64,000 bases of DNA from an uncultured Duncaniella sp. (lineage in GTDB: Bacteria > Bacteroidota > Bacteroidia > Bacteroidales > Muribaculaceae): positions 67,732 through 131,731 of the forward strand of contig CAJURI010000001.1 of NCBI GenBank assembly GCA_910588795.1. Direction: 5' to 3'. The translations under genes were made by a program, and so were the position numbers. The stretch's first letter is position 1, and each line of letters opens with the position of its first letter. The notes beneath the pieces were generated by a model, which was not told where the DNA came from, made no database searches, and saw only the letters and a program-made list of their open reading frames with translations. Below, one piece after another: positions 36,554 to 45,882 of the stretch.

Positions 36554-37264
36554 TCAATACACCCTCGTGCCGATATTCTCGCCGGATATCACCTTAAGGA
36601 GATTGCCGGGGGTGTCCATGTCGAACACCACTATCGGAAGCCCGTTCTCGCGACACATGGCTGTGGCGGTGACATCCATCACCTTGAGCCCGCGGGCCAG
36701 CACCTCGTCATAAGTGATCTCGTCAAACTTCACCGCCTCCGGATCCTTCTCCGGATCGGCCGTGTACACCCCGTCGACCCTCGTGCCCTTGAGCATGACG
36801 TCGGCACCGATCTCTATGCCGCGCAACGCACTTCCGGTGTCGGTGGTGAAGAAGGGGTTGCCGGTGCCGGCGGCCATGATAGCCACTTCGCCGTGCTCTA
36901 TGGCCTCCATGGCCCGGCGGTTGGAGTACTGCTCCCCTATTGGGAACATGTTTATGGCGGTGAGCACCCGCGCCGACTGCCCTATGCTCTCAAGAGCCGA
37001 CGACAGGGCAAGCGAATTGATCACGGTGGCGAGCATACCCATCTGGTCACCCTTCACGCGGTCAAAGCCCTTGGCAGCTCCCGACAGGCCACGGAATATG
37101 TTACCACCGCCTATCACGATACCTACCTCCACTCCCATGCCTACGATCTCGGCTATCTGGGACGCATATTGGCCGAGGCGCACAGTGTCGATACCGTAGC
37201 CCTGGCTCCCCATCAGCGACTCGCCGCTGAGCTTGAGGAGCACTCGCTTATATTTTGTCTCCAT
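36554..37264 (-). CDS. pyrH: UMP kinase
   Basis: Phosphorylates UMP to UDP. 236 residues from the ATG at 37264; the 24 codons in front of it in frame are unlike the family. KLSGESLMG (about residue 10-18), GGGNIFRG (about 50-57), GTGNPFFTTDTGSALR (about 128) and the regulatory KVDGVYTADP region are visible. A -7 box (37304-37311, minus strand) lies upstream, probably driving pyrH and frr together. Confidence 0.97.
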   Translation of the reverse strand: METKYKRVLLKLSGESLMGSQGYGIDTVRLGQYASQIAEIVGMGVEVGIVIGGGNIFRGLSGAAKGFDRVKGDQMGMLATVINSLALSSALESIGQSARVLTAINMFPIGEQYSNRRAMEAIEHGEVAIMAAGTGNPFFTTDTGSALRGIEIGADVMLKGTRVDGVYTADPEKDPEAVKFDEITYDEVLARGLKVMDVTATAMCRENGLPIVVFDMDTPGNLLKVISGENIGTRVY

Positions 37265-37303
37265 AATGTCCTGTACTTGTTTTTTAACGGTTGTTGACTG
37301 CAA

Positions 37304-37311
37304 CAAAGATA
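37304..37311 (-). promoter_or_regulatory. -7 box for pyrH-frr
   Basis: Reads TATCTTTG on the minus strand, 40 bases before the pyrH ATG. With the plus-strand box at 37440 it makes a divergent promoter region between pyrH and the response regulator. Confidence 0.5.
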
Positions 37312-37439
37312 GGGATAATCCGTGAAAACCGCACAAAAAACACGCATCAATTTTACCCGCCGGGGCTGTGTCAATGACAATTCAGGCTCAAAATTTATAC
37401 AATTTTGTTACAGCTCTATGATTTTTTAACCGTATAACG

Positions 37440-37447
37440 TATCTTTG
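37440..37447 (+). promoter_or_regulatory. -7 box for the response regulator gene
   Basis: TATCTTTG, with a TTTTG at 37403-37407 that could be the -33 element. Transcription would start near 37454, so the only usable start for the gene is the TTG at 37474. Confidence 0.55.
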
Positions 37448-37473
37448 CAATATCCACAAAGCGTCCAACAATC

Positions 37474-38178
37474 TTGCAACCGACAGACACAACTCTCATC
37501 CTGATAGTTGACAGCGACTCATCTATCAAATCACTGCTTGCCGACAACCTCCGGAGCGAAGGCTACACGGTCGATACCGTGACCACAGCTTTAGAGGCAC
37601 TCGTGCTACAGCTCGACCGCTACTCGCTGATCATCTCCGACATTGACCTTCCGGGCGAGATCGACGGGTTCGAGCTCCTTGAGCGAGTCAAGGACGACCC
37701 CATGACCTCGACCATCCCCTTGATATTCTGCACGGCGCGCGACGGCGAGAACGACATAATCAAAGGGCTGAACGCAGGGGCCGACGACTACATAATACGT
37801 CCGTTCTCCCTGCGCGAGATGCTTGCGCGCGTCCGCTCCGTGATGCGCCGCAGACGCAACATGAGCCCAGCGGCCAACAACCGCACCATCGAGTACCGCA
37901 CACTCATACTCAACGTGGACTCACACGGGCTCATCATCGACGGAGAGACAGTGTCGCTCTCTCCCACAGAATTCGCCATACTCACCCTGCTTCTGCGCTC
38001 GCGCAACCGCATGTTCAGGCGTGAGGAGATATTTGCGGCAGCATGGCCCGGCGAAGAGCTCAACAACCCGCGCCTTGTGGACGTCAACATATCGCGGCTG
38101 CGCAAGAAACTGTCCACCTATTCGCGCAACCTCGTCAACAAGTCGGGGCTCGGCTACGGATTTGTCGACGAAGCCTGA
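37474..38178 (+). CDS. OmpR-type response regulator, orphan, TTG start
   Basis: 234 residues. Receiver domain (about 5-120) with D13/D15, phospho-acceptor D56 (IISDIDLP) and T87. The switch Lys normally in DDYIxKP is Arg (R109 in ADDYIIRPF). The C-terminal half is an OmpR-type winged helix (about 140-232) ending in SGLGYGFVDE. The start is TTG, chosen because the -7 box excludes anything farther upstream and the next Met is about 80 residues in. No histidine kinase gene is in the window. Confidence 0.85.
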   Translation: MQPTDTTLILIVDSDSSIKSLLADNLRSEGYTVDTVTTALEALVLQLDRYSLIISDIDLPGEIDGFELLERVKDDPMTSTIPLIFCTARDGENDIIKGLNAGADDYIIRPFSLREMLARVRSVMRRRRNMSPAANNRTIEYRTLILNVDSHGLIIDGETVSLSPTEFAILTLLLRSRNRMFRREEIFAAAWPGEELNNPRLVDVNISRLRKKLSTYSRNLVNKSGLGYGFVDEA

Positions 38179-38187
38179 CAGTCAGCC

Positions 38188-38784
38188 ATGGGAAAGCCAT
38201 CCGTCACACTCCCCACAGCCACCACGGCATTCATCCTCGAAGCCGGATGCGACGAAGCCGGACGCGGATGCCTGGCCGGACCGGTATGCGCCGCGGCAGT
38301 GATACTCCCCGACGGGTACACCCATCCCATGCTCAACGACTCCAAGCAGCTCACCGAGTTGCGGCGCGAGCAGTTGCGCCCCGTCATCGAACGCGACGCC
38401 GTGGCCTGGGGAGTAGGGTGGGCCTCCAATGAAGAGATCGACACCATCAACATACTCAACGCCTCCATCCTCGCCATGCACCGCGCGCTCGACGCCCTGG
38501 GCGTCACCCCGGGGCAGATAGCGGTGGACGGCAACCGCTTCAAGCCCTACCGCGACATGCCCCACATCACCATAGTCAAGGGTGACGGACGCTACGCCAA
38601 CATAGCCGCCGCCTCCATCCTCGCCAAGACCCACCGCGACGAATGGATGCGCAAGGCAGCCGCGCAGTATCCCGGCTACGGATGGGAGATCAACAAAGGG
38701 TATCCCACACGCGACCACCGCGCCGCCATAGCCTTGCTCGGCACCACGCCCCTGCACCGCCTCACATTCCGCGGATCGCGCTGA
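38188..38784 (+). CDS. rnhB: Ribonuclease HII
   Basis: Cleaves RNA in RNA-DNA hybrids and at ribonucleotides in DNA. 198 residues. EAGCDEAGRGCLAGPV (about 16-31) carries the catalytic Asp-Glu of the DEDD site; AVDGN and IVKGDGRYANIAAASILAKTHRD (about 110-150) carry others. It follows the response regulator by 9 bases and is probably co-transcribed. Confidence 0.96.
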   Translation: MGKPSVTLPTATTAFILEAGCDEAGRGCLAGPVCAAAVILPDGYTHPMLNDSKQLTELRREQLRPVIERDAVAWGVGWASNEEIDTINILNASILAMHRALDALGVTPGQIAVDGNRFKPYRDMPHITIVKGDGRYANIAAASILAKTHRDEWMRKAAAQYPGYGWEINKGYPTRDHRAAIALLGTTPLHRLTFRGSR

Positions 38785-39179
38785 CAGCCAAATATAGAAC
38801 GGCAGCCGAGAGACTCGCTTAGAGGCCGGTTAAAAACGACATTTTAGCATCACCTAACCAAATATCCGATGATCAGAATTTAAAATAGTTAATCATGGTT
38901 AAGAATCTGATGTAATTCGTGAGAATTTTGTAATTTTGCAGATGCTATATATCAAGGAGATTGCAATTAGAGATGCCGGTCAACTGTTCAGCAAATTAGT
39001 TTCTTTGATATCCCTGCATTAACTGACATTTTTTAGCTTGACTTTGCTGTGGGGAATCAATATTCCATCTGAAAGGTAACCTATCTTGACATTGACTGAC
39101 TTTTCATGACCTACAATCCACCTCGAGACATCGCGACCTAAACCACTACTACCATAGTCAAATAGTGTCAACATATGCT
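38785..39179. other. Long AT-rich leader region upstream of the fimbrial locus
   Basis: About 395 bases without an ORF between rnhB and the DUF3575 gene. A -7-like box TAATTTTG at 38931-38938 would give a leader of roughly 235 bases. No clear pair of inverted repeats marking an invertible promoter was found by eye. Confidence 0.5.
38931..38938 (+). promoter_or_regulatory. Candidate -7 box for the fimbrial operon
   Basis: TAATTTTG matches the Bacteroidota element, about 240 bases upstream of the first fimbrial gene. Confidence 0.4.
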
Positions 39180-39764
39180 ATGAAACTAAAATACCTATTA
39201 TCAGTGATCCTACTGAGCCTCATAGGCTTAGGGGAGGCCCGCGGACAGGATGCCGCCATCAAGACCGACCTGCTCAAAGACATCGTTCTCACCCCCACCG
39301 TAAGTGTGGAGTTTGGTCTCGCGCCGAAATGGACCATCGAAGGCACCGCCGAGCTCAACGCATGGGCCATCAACGACCATTACTGGAAGCACTGGATGCT
39401 TATGCCTGAAGCTCGCTACTGGTTTTGCCAGCGTTTTGCTGGACACTTTATAGGAGCACACATCCTCGGCGGACAATACAATGTCGGCAACCTTGACAAC
39501 AACATCAAATTTCTCGGCACCGACTTCTCCAATCTCTCCGACAAGCGGTACCAGGGATGGATGGTAGGAGCCGGCGTGGCCTACGGATACTCATGGATCC
39601 TCAACAAGCGATGGAACCTTGAAGCCGAAATAGGATTCGGGTGGATACACACCTGGTATGACTCATATCCGTGTGCCAACTGCGGCAGAAAGCTCGCCTC
39701 CGGCAAGCACCATAACTACGTAGGTCCTACAAAGGCTGCAATAAACCTTGTATATACATTCTGA
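39180..39764 (+). CDS. DUF3575 protein of the fimbrial locus
   Basis: 194 residues from the ATG at 39180, with a signal peptide (MKLKYLLSVILLSLIGLGEARG-Q). A GTG at 39165 in frame adds 5 residues and is less likely. Family features: KTDLLKDIVLTPTVSVEFGLAPKWTIEG, then W-x-x-MPEARYWF-x-x-F-x-G-x-F-x-G-x-H, ending in a barrel-like KAAINLVYTF. Predicted outer-membrane protein. DUF3575 genes often precede Bacteroidales fimbrial subunits, as here. Confidence 0.85.
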   Translation: MKLKYLLSVILLSLIGLGEARGQDAAIKTDLLKDIVLTPTVSVEFGLAPKWTIEGTAELNAWAINDHYWKHWMLMPEARYWFCQRFAGHFIGAHILGGQYNVGNLDNNIKFLGTDFSNLSDKRYQGWMVGAGVAYGYSWILNKRWNLEAEIGFGWIHTWYDSYPCANCGRKLASGKHHNYVGPTKAAINLVYTF

Positions 39765-39796
39765 TACCCACCCGGTCAATAAACATAATTACGCTT

Positions 39797-41317
39797 ATGA
39801 AACGTAAACATTTCATTCCGACACTCATGCTCCTCGCAATGGGGCTGACAGCCTACGCCGGGGAGACAGACATCACCGCCTCACAGGCCTATACCCCGCT
39901 CAAGGTCTACGACATGGACGCTCGGGTCGACGAGGCCGCGCGCTCGCTCGCGCTCACCATCGACCTGAACATGGCCGACATGCACCTCTCGCGCGACCGC
40001 GAGATGGTATTCACACCCATGATCATAAGCGAGAACGGTGCCGACAGCCTCGAGCTAAGCCCCATCATCGTGGCAGGACGCAACCGCTACTACTGGCACA
40101 TGCGCAACCCCGAGTTTGACGCCCCCGGCACCAAAGTGTACCGCGCCGGCTCAAAAGAGCATGCGGAATACAAGGAACTTATTGATTTCCAGCCATGGAT
40201 GAACCGTTCCAGCATAGAAATGCGTCAGGAGACCGCCAACTGCTGTGACACCCCCGTGTTTCTTCCGGGCACCTCACGCCACGGCAATGTAGAGCTTGCA
40301 CAGATCGATACCCGCCGGCCAGCCATCGAAGGAGAATTCGTGTTCACACCTCCGGTAAATGCCGGGCCCGTCATCAAGAAGATCGAGGGATCGGCATTCG
40401 TGACCTTCGTGGTCAACCGCACAGAGCTGAAGCCCGACTACATGATCAACCGTCAGGAACTCGCAAAGATCATCAACTCAATCGACTACGTGCGCAAGGA
40501 CAAGGACGCCACCATCACCCACGTCCACATCAAGGGCTTCGCATCGCCCGAAGGCCCCTACCTCAACAACGTGCGCCTCGCCACAGGCCGCACCGAGACC
40601 CTCCGACGCTACGTGCGCGACCTCTACTCCTTCCCCGACAGCACCATCTCCTCATCTTTCGAGCCTGAGGACTGGGCCGGGCTGCGCAGCTGGGTGGCCG
40701 ACTCCGTGAAGCCCGTGCTCACCAACCGCCAGGGGCTGCTCGCCATCATAGACGGCAATCTCGAATATGACGCGCGCGACCACGCCCTGCGCACCTACTA
40801 TCCCGAGGATTACGCGCTGATACTCCGCGACATATACCCATGGCTGCGTCACTCCGACTACACAGTCACCTACTCCATACGCACCTACACCACTGTCGAC
40901 GAGATACGCGCCGCCTACAACAGCGACCCCACACGCCTGCGCGCCATCGACTTCTACACTCTCGCGCAGAGCTATCCCGTAGGGAGCAAGGAATACTGTG
41001 ATGTATTTGAAAAAGCTGTCGAGATCTATCCCGACGATCCCGGATCGAACCTCAACGCCGCCAACATAGAGATACGCCGCGGCCAGTACGACAAGGCTCA
41101 GAGCCATCTTCTTAAGGCCGGACATACGCCCCAGGCCACATTTGCCCGAGGAGTGCTCGCCGCCAAGCGCGCCGACTACCGCGAAGCACGCATACTTTTC
41201 GAGAAAGCACGCGAGGCCGGCATACCTCAGGCCGGAGCTTACCTTGACAAGATAACCGACATCCAGGCCCGCCACGCCGTGACAGTGACAGTGCCCCTCA
41301 CCAAGGACAAAAAATAA
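39797..41317 (+). CDS. DUF3868 protein with OmpA-like and TPR regions
   Basis: 506 residues with a signal peptide (about 1-20, ending AYA-G). N-terminal DUF3868 region (about 25-200). The middle (about 210-330) looks like an OmpA-type peptidoglycan-binding domain: ITHVHIKGFASPEGPYLNNVRLATGRTETLRRY. The C-terminal part (about 400-495) reads as TPR-like repeats. It probably anchors or assembles the fimbria at the outer membrane and cell wall. It follows DUF3575 by 32 bases. Confidence 0.82.
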   Translation: MKRKHFIPTLMLLAMGLTAYAGETDITASQAYTPLKVYDMDARVDEAARSLALTIDLNMADMHLSRDREMVFTPMIISENGADSLELSPIIVAGRNRYYWHMRNPEFDAPGTKVYRAGSKEHAEYKELIDFQPWMNRSSIEMRQETANCCDTPVFLPGTSRHGNVELAQIDTRRPAIEGEFVFTPPVNAGPVIKKIEGSAFVTFVVNRTELKPDYMINRQELAKIINSIDYVRKDKDATITHVHIKGFASPEGPYLNNVRLATGRTETLRRYVRDLYSFPDSTISSSFEPEDWAGLRSWVADSVKPVLTNRQGLLAIIDGNLEYDARDHALRTYYPEDYALILRDIYPWLRHSDYTVTYSIRTYTTVDEIRAAYNSDPTRLRAIDFYTLAQSYPVGSKEYCDVFEKAVEIYPDDPGSNLNAANIEIRRGQYDKAQSHLLKAGHTPQATFARGVLAAKRADYREARILFEKAREAGIPQAGAYLDKITDIQARHAVTVTVPLTKDKK

Positions 41318-41371
41318 CAGTCCAAGACAAAACAACCATCAATCCAGAATTCAATAAACACAGTTTCATAT

Positions 41372-43498
41372 ATGAACAAACTATTCACATTTCTCGCAGG
41401 AGCTGCCGTGATAGCCATGAGCTCCTGTTCCGACGACAAGCTCGTCGGCGAAGGGAACACCGCTCCGGTGTATCCCGAAACGGAGGATGGCGTTTACTTC
41501 ACCGTAAACATCGCGCTCCCCACCTCCAACGGCTCACGCAGCGTTACTGACAATCCCAACAACGGCAACAGTGCCAGCGACGTTGGTGTCGAGATAGGCA
41601 AGGACCGCGAAAACAGGGTATCGTCGGCCGTAATAGTCCTCGCAAACACCAATAACGGCTTCATTGCCGCAGCCGAGATACTCGGTCAGGACCTTCAGGC
41701 TGGAACCACCGGCAAGAACCCTTCCTACAAGGCACAGTCGAGCTTCTCAAAGACACAGCTCCAAGCCTATTATGATAGCGGCAGCGAGATTGTAACAGAA
41801 GGAAAAGCAAACATCTTCGTGTTCTGCAATCCCACACAGCAGCTCAAGAACATCCTCTTCGGTATCGGGACCACAGCTCCGGCCATCGGCTCCACCGACT
41901 GGACCAACGCCATCCTTGACATCACCGAATCCGCGATATGGTCGGACAACAACTTCCTCATGTCCAACAGCAAGATAGCCACACGCCTTATACCTACGGA
42001 TATTGCAGGATGGAACTATTACACCACTCCCGACAAAGCGTTTGACCTCTCAGGCATCAACACCCCGGCTGACGGAGTGTCGATTGACAATCTGACCGAC
42101 GGACGCGGAGCTATCCAGGTGGAGCGTGCCGCTGCCCGCTTTGACTTCCGTGACGCATCACCCAATGGTGATTTCACCTATCCTGTGATGTACGACAAAC
42201 CGGCAAATGAAGAAGGCCGCACCCTGCTCATCAACGTCACTCTGCAGAAGATGGCTTTAGTGAACATGAACAAGAATTTCTACGCACTCCGCAGAGTATC
42301 GGCCGACGGACTCCCCACCGGAGCAGAGATATGCAAGCCTGAGCAACCATGGTCATTCTCATCGACAGGAGAAATCATAGTCACATCACCCGGCAACTAT
42401 GTGGTCGACGCCAACTACGAATGGAAGACCACCACACTCGGAAATATCAATCAGGAGGTGCCCTTCGCTAATCCTGTCGACTTCACAACAGGATTCCAGT
42501 TCCCGTTCTTCAACAACGACGGCTCCATCGACAACATCAACATATCGGCAGCAACCGACCGCTGGGCCACTTATCTTTGCTCGGACGTAGTGAAAAGCGA
42601 GGCCGACAATGACGAATCATGGAACAACGGAACAACGTACAGTGAATACAAGATTTGGCGATATGCCACCGAAAATGTAGTGGTGCCCATAAATAAACAG
42701 AAGAACGGCCTGTCAACGGGCATTGTGTTCAAGGCCAAAATGACTTCTCCCGAGGATCTTGAGACCAACGCAAATACCAACATAGCAGAGCTTGCCAAGA
42801 CACTCAACAACAAAGATGAAAGCTTCGGAAACCACGAGACAGCACCTATTCTCTACCGTTTTGCCGACAACATATTCGTGTCATTCCCCAAAATGCGCGA
42901 TGCAGCGATAATGGTAGCGAGCGGCGGCTTCAAGCAGGTGGGAGATCAATGGTTCCCCAAAATTGAGAACTTCAACCGCAGTAACCCCCTCTACGTAGCA
43001 GTGTTCGGCACCGGCGGTTTCGGCTCTTTCGATATCATGGTAGACGGCAAGAAGGTTGGCACCTATGTAGACAAACTCGCCGAGGTTGACTGCGCCAACA
43101 AGGCATGGAATGCATGGAATAAGGCAGATAAGCCAGACTCAACCAATCCTCTGACCGTGGCCTTCAAGAAAGCGTTCACCGATGCCAAAATCACACTCTA
43201 TCAGCGCAGCTATGACAACAACTACGGCTGGGGCTACTACTGCTACTATTACTACTGGAACCGCCACAACGACAACGGCAACAACGGTATAATGGGCCCG
43301 ATGGAGTTTGCTGTGGTGCGCAACAATGTGTACAAGCTCGCAGTGACCAAGATCAGCCGCCTCGGACATCCCCGCATCTCCGAGAACGACCCCGACAAAC
43401 CTACCCCCAACACCGATGACGAGGAGGACAACGTGTACATCACCGTCACCTCCGAGATACTCCCGTGGGTAGTGCGCGTCAACAACATAGAATTCTAA
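41372..43498 (+). CDS. Mfa1-like major fimbrial subunit (lipoprotein)
   Basis: 708 residues. Lipoprotein signal (AAVIAMSSC-SDD; Cys about residue 19). The mature protein is a type V pilin-like two-domain fimbrillin; such subunits are acylated, cut by a gingipain-like protease and polymerised by strand exchange. The C-terminus SEILPWVVRVNNIEF fits the polymerising strand. A Tyr/Trp/Asn-rich stretch is near residues 605-635. It is longer than P. gingivalis Mfa1. A 12-bp GC hairpin follows (43529-43557), which may set its expression against downstream subunits. Confidence 0.8.
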   Translation: MNKLFTFLAGAAVIAMSSCSDDKLVGEGNTAPVYPETEDGVYFTVNIALPTSNGSRSVTDNPNNGNSASDVGVEIGKDRENRVSSAVIVLANTNNGFIAAAEILGQDLQAGTTGKNPSYKAQSSFSKTQLQAYYDSGSEIVTEGKANIFVFCNPTQQLKNILFGIGTTAPAIGSTDWTNAILDITESAIWSDNNFLMSNSKIATRLIPTDIAGWNYYTTPDKAFDLSGINTPADGVSIDNLTDGRGAIQVERAAARFDFRDASPNGDFTYPVMYDKPANEEGRTLLINVTLQKMALVNMNKNFYALRRVSADGLPTGAEICKPEQPWSFSSTGEIIVTSPGNYVVDANYEWKTTTLGNINQEVPFANPVDFTTGFQFPFFNNDGSIDNINISAATDRWATYLCSDVVKSEADNDESWNNGTTYSEYKIWRYATENVVVPINKQKNGLSTGIVFKAKMTSPEDLETNANTNIAELAKTLNNKDESFGNHETAPILYRFADNIFVSFPKMRDAAIMVASGGFKQVGDQWFPKIENFNRSNPLYVAVFGTGGFGSFDIMVDGKKVGTYVDKLAEVDCANKAWNAWNKADKPDSTNPLTVAFKKAFTDAKITLYQRSYDNNYGWGYYCYYYYWNRHNDNGNNGIMGPMEFAVVRNNVYKLAVTKISRLGHPRISENDPDKPTPNTDDEEDNVYITVTSEILPWVVRVNNIEF

Positions 43499-43528
43499 TC
43501 ACCCCCCTATCAACGGAACAGGAAAACA

Positions 43529-43557
43529 GGTCCGGGCGGGCCACCCCCGCCCGGACC
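43529..43557. terminator. GC-rich hairpin between major and minor fimbrial genes
   Basis: Perfect 12-base arms (GGTCCGGGCGGG / CCCGCCCGGACC) around a 5-base loop. No T run follows. It could attenuate transcription or stabilise the upstream mRNA, giving more major subunit than downstream proteins. Confidence 0.6.
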
Positions 43558-43615
43558 ATTACCGAAACTATCGCTCCTCGACTCCGTCCACCCCAAACCC
43601 CTATAACCCTCCAAG

Positions 43616-44644
43616 ATGAGCTTGCGAAACAAGACAATCAGAAACATCATCGGTGTCATCACAGCAGCCGTACAGATGATAGCGTTCACCGCATGCGACT
43701 CCCTGGTCTACGATGACCTGGAGGCTTGCCCCGAAGGGCTCAGGCTGCGTTTCGTCTACGACTACAACATGGAGTTTGCCAACGCCTTCTACTCTCAGGT
43801 AGACTGCCTGACACTCCTGATCTACGACAAGGACGGCAACTACATAGCCACCCGCACCGAAACCACCGAAGCCCTTCTCTCGGACGAGAACTGGCGCATG
43901 GACCTCGACCTCCCGGCCGGCGAATACAACCTCGTGGCCTACGGAGGGATGGAATGCCCCAAGGCATCCTTCGCATTCCGCACCGAGCCCTCCGGCGCGA
44001 CAAGCATGCATGACCTCAACGTGTATCTCAAGCCCGAACTGCTCACGCGGCCCATGGGCACAGAGCTGCACCATCTCTACTACGGCCGGCTCAATGTCAC
44101 CGTCAACCCCGAAAACACCGACTACACCGAGGCCACAGTGTACATGATGAAGGACACCAACGACCTCCGCATAGTGCTCCAGCACACCGACGGAACCCCC
44201 GTCGACTACAACGAGTTCACCTATGAGCTCACGGCCGACAACACCCTGCTCGGCTGGAACAACGACGTGATACCCACCGGGGTCACCACCTTCATGCCCT
44301 ACGCCACAGGCAACGCCATGGCCGGCATAGACGGCTTCACGGGCAACGAGGTACAGGCGGCATATGCCGAGTTCAGCACCTCGCGGTTCATCAACGGAGC
44401 CGCCGACACACGCCTCACCATACGTCGCGCCTCCGACGGCGGCGAAGTACTCTCAATACCCCTCATACGCTACCTACTCCTGCTCAAGAGCGACGAAGAA
44501 CAGTTCAAGAACATGAAGCCACAGGAGTTTCTCGACCGCGAAAGCCGCTGGAAGATGGTGTTCTTCCTCACAGGCAACCTCTGGAGCCAGACCCACATCA
44601 TCATAAATGACTGGGTGGTGCGTATCAATGACATAGGAATATGA
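43616..44644 (+). CDS. FimB/Mfa2-like fimbrial anchor subunit
   Basis: 342 residues. Lipobox region MIAFTAC-DSLVYDDLEACPEGLRLRFVYDYNM is a hallmark of the FimB/Mfa2 family, which anchors and limits the length of the fimbria. It ends IIINDWVVRINDIGI, like the major subunit. The ATG of the next gene overlaps its stop (ATGA), so the two are translationally coupled. Confidence 0.88.
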   Translation: MSLRNKTIRNIIGVITAAVQMIAFTACDSLVYDDLEACPEGLRLRFVYDYNMEFANAFYSQVDCLTLLIYDKDGNYIATRTETTEALLSDENWRMDLDLPAGEYNLVAYGGMECPKASFAFRTEPSGATSMHDLNVYLKPELLTRPMGTELHHLYYGRLNVTVNPENTDYTEATVYMMKDTNDLRIVLQHTDGTPVDYNEFTYELTADNTLLGWNNDVIPTGVTTFMPYATGNAMAGIDGFTGNEVQAAYAEFSTSRFINGAADTRLTIRRASDGGEVLSIPLIRYLLLLKSDEEQFKNMKPQEFLDRESRWKMVFFLTGNLWSQTHIIINDWVVRINDIGI

Positions 44645-45852
44645 CGATGACACAACGACTCTGCCATAAAGCCCTCGGCGTGATAGCGGGGATGCTGCTT
44701 GCCGCATGCGCGGCCGACGACAGCGGCATCACCCCCGCCGTGACGCCCGAAGGTCAGGGACGCATGGTACGCCTCAGCATGTCGGTCAACGTGCCCGACG
44801 CCGTCGCCACCGGCGAGGACGGCTCGCGCGCCGTGGTCACAACCCCCGACGAGAACAACTACTTCGAGCGCGAGGACTCGCGCTACGAGAAGATCTACAC
44901 CCTCAGGGTGATAATAGTGCGCCAGGAGCTCAACATTGTGGAACACAACAGGATGTTTGTGTTCGGCACCGACGGCGTGGTGCGCTATGACGACCTGTCG
45001 TTTGAGGTCGTGGGCGGCGAGAAGAAGAAGATCTACCTCTTCGCCAACGAGGCCATGGTGCCCTACGACTTCAGCACCATCAAGGCAGGGGAAGAGTTCC
45101 CCACAGCCGAAGTGGAAGGGATCACCATACCCGCCACGTCAGGCGTGCTCGCCGACAACACAGGCGACACCAAAACCTACCTCCCCATGAGCGAGGCCTG
45201 GAGCGACATCGAGGTCAGACTCCCCGACAAGCCCGAGGACTACTACCAAACCCTCTCGCCCCTCTTCATAACCCGCACCGCCGTAAAGTTCACGTTCAAC
45301 ATCAGCGGTGCTCCCGAGGATGCCGGAATGTATGTGAAGAACATCACATTCAGCAGCCTCGCCGACAAGGAATATCTGCTTCCACGCAACACCGTGTACT
45401 CCCCCGTCAAAGGGCAGCCGGCAATAAAGAATCCCTCGGCAGGAGTCCCGGATCCCGACATAACAGGACGTTTCATAACCTCCTACGAAGTGCCTTCCGG
45501 CGTGACGCACGCACCCTACACATTCACTCCGACAAAAGAAATCGCAGTGACCGAAAAGGGCGCGACATTCTACCCGTCACTGTACTTCTGCGAAAGCCTG
45601 TTCAACTTTGCCGGAGAGAACGGCAAGCCATATACAGTCTCGGTCACCGTGGTCACACGCAACGGACAGACCTCCGAAATAGAGGCCGAACTGGACGCCA
45701 TGCCGCTGGACAATCTCCCCATTCTCCCCCGCAACACCCATGTGAAAGTCAACATAAACATCAGGGAGAACACCGGGACCGTAGAGCTGAAGCCCTATAC
45801 CGGCGTATATCTCGACCCTGATTTCGGAATCGACCGCAAACAGACGACATAA
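44641..45852 (+). CDS. Accessory fimbrial lipoprotein
   Basis: 403 residues with lipobox LLAAC-AADD (Cys about residue 21). Beta-rich, with pilin-like segments such as IYTLRVIIVRQ (about 80), ITRTAVKFTFNISG (about 205) and the C-terminal RNTHVKVNINIRE. The ATG overlaps the previous stop. Probably a minor shaft or tip-adaptor subunit, analogous to P. gingivalis FimC-E or Mfa3-5, but which one cannot be said. Confidence 0.72.
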   Translation: MTMTQRLCHKALGVIAGMLLAACAADDSGITPAVTPEGQGRMVRLSMSVNVPDAVATGEDGSRAVVTTPDENNYFEREDSRYEKIYTLRVIIVRQELNIVEHNRMFVFGTDGVVRYDDLSFEVVGGEKKKIYLFANEAMVPYDFSTIKAGEEFPTAEVEGITIPATSGVLADNTGDTKTYLPMSEAWSDIEVRLPDKPEDYYQTLSPLFITRTAVKFTFNISGAPEDAGMYVKNITFSSLADKEYLLPRNTVYSPVKGQPAIKNPSAGVPDPDITGRFITSYEVPSGVTHAPYTFTPTKEIAVTEKGATFYPSLYFCESLFNFAGENGKPYTVSVTVVTRNGQTSEIEAELDAMPLDNLPILPRNTHVKVNINIRENTGTVELKPYTGVYLDPDFGIDRKQTT

Positions 45853-45882
45853 CCACACCAATCAAGCTGAACCGTTATCATA

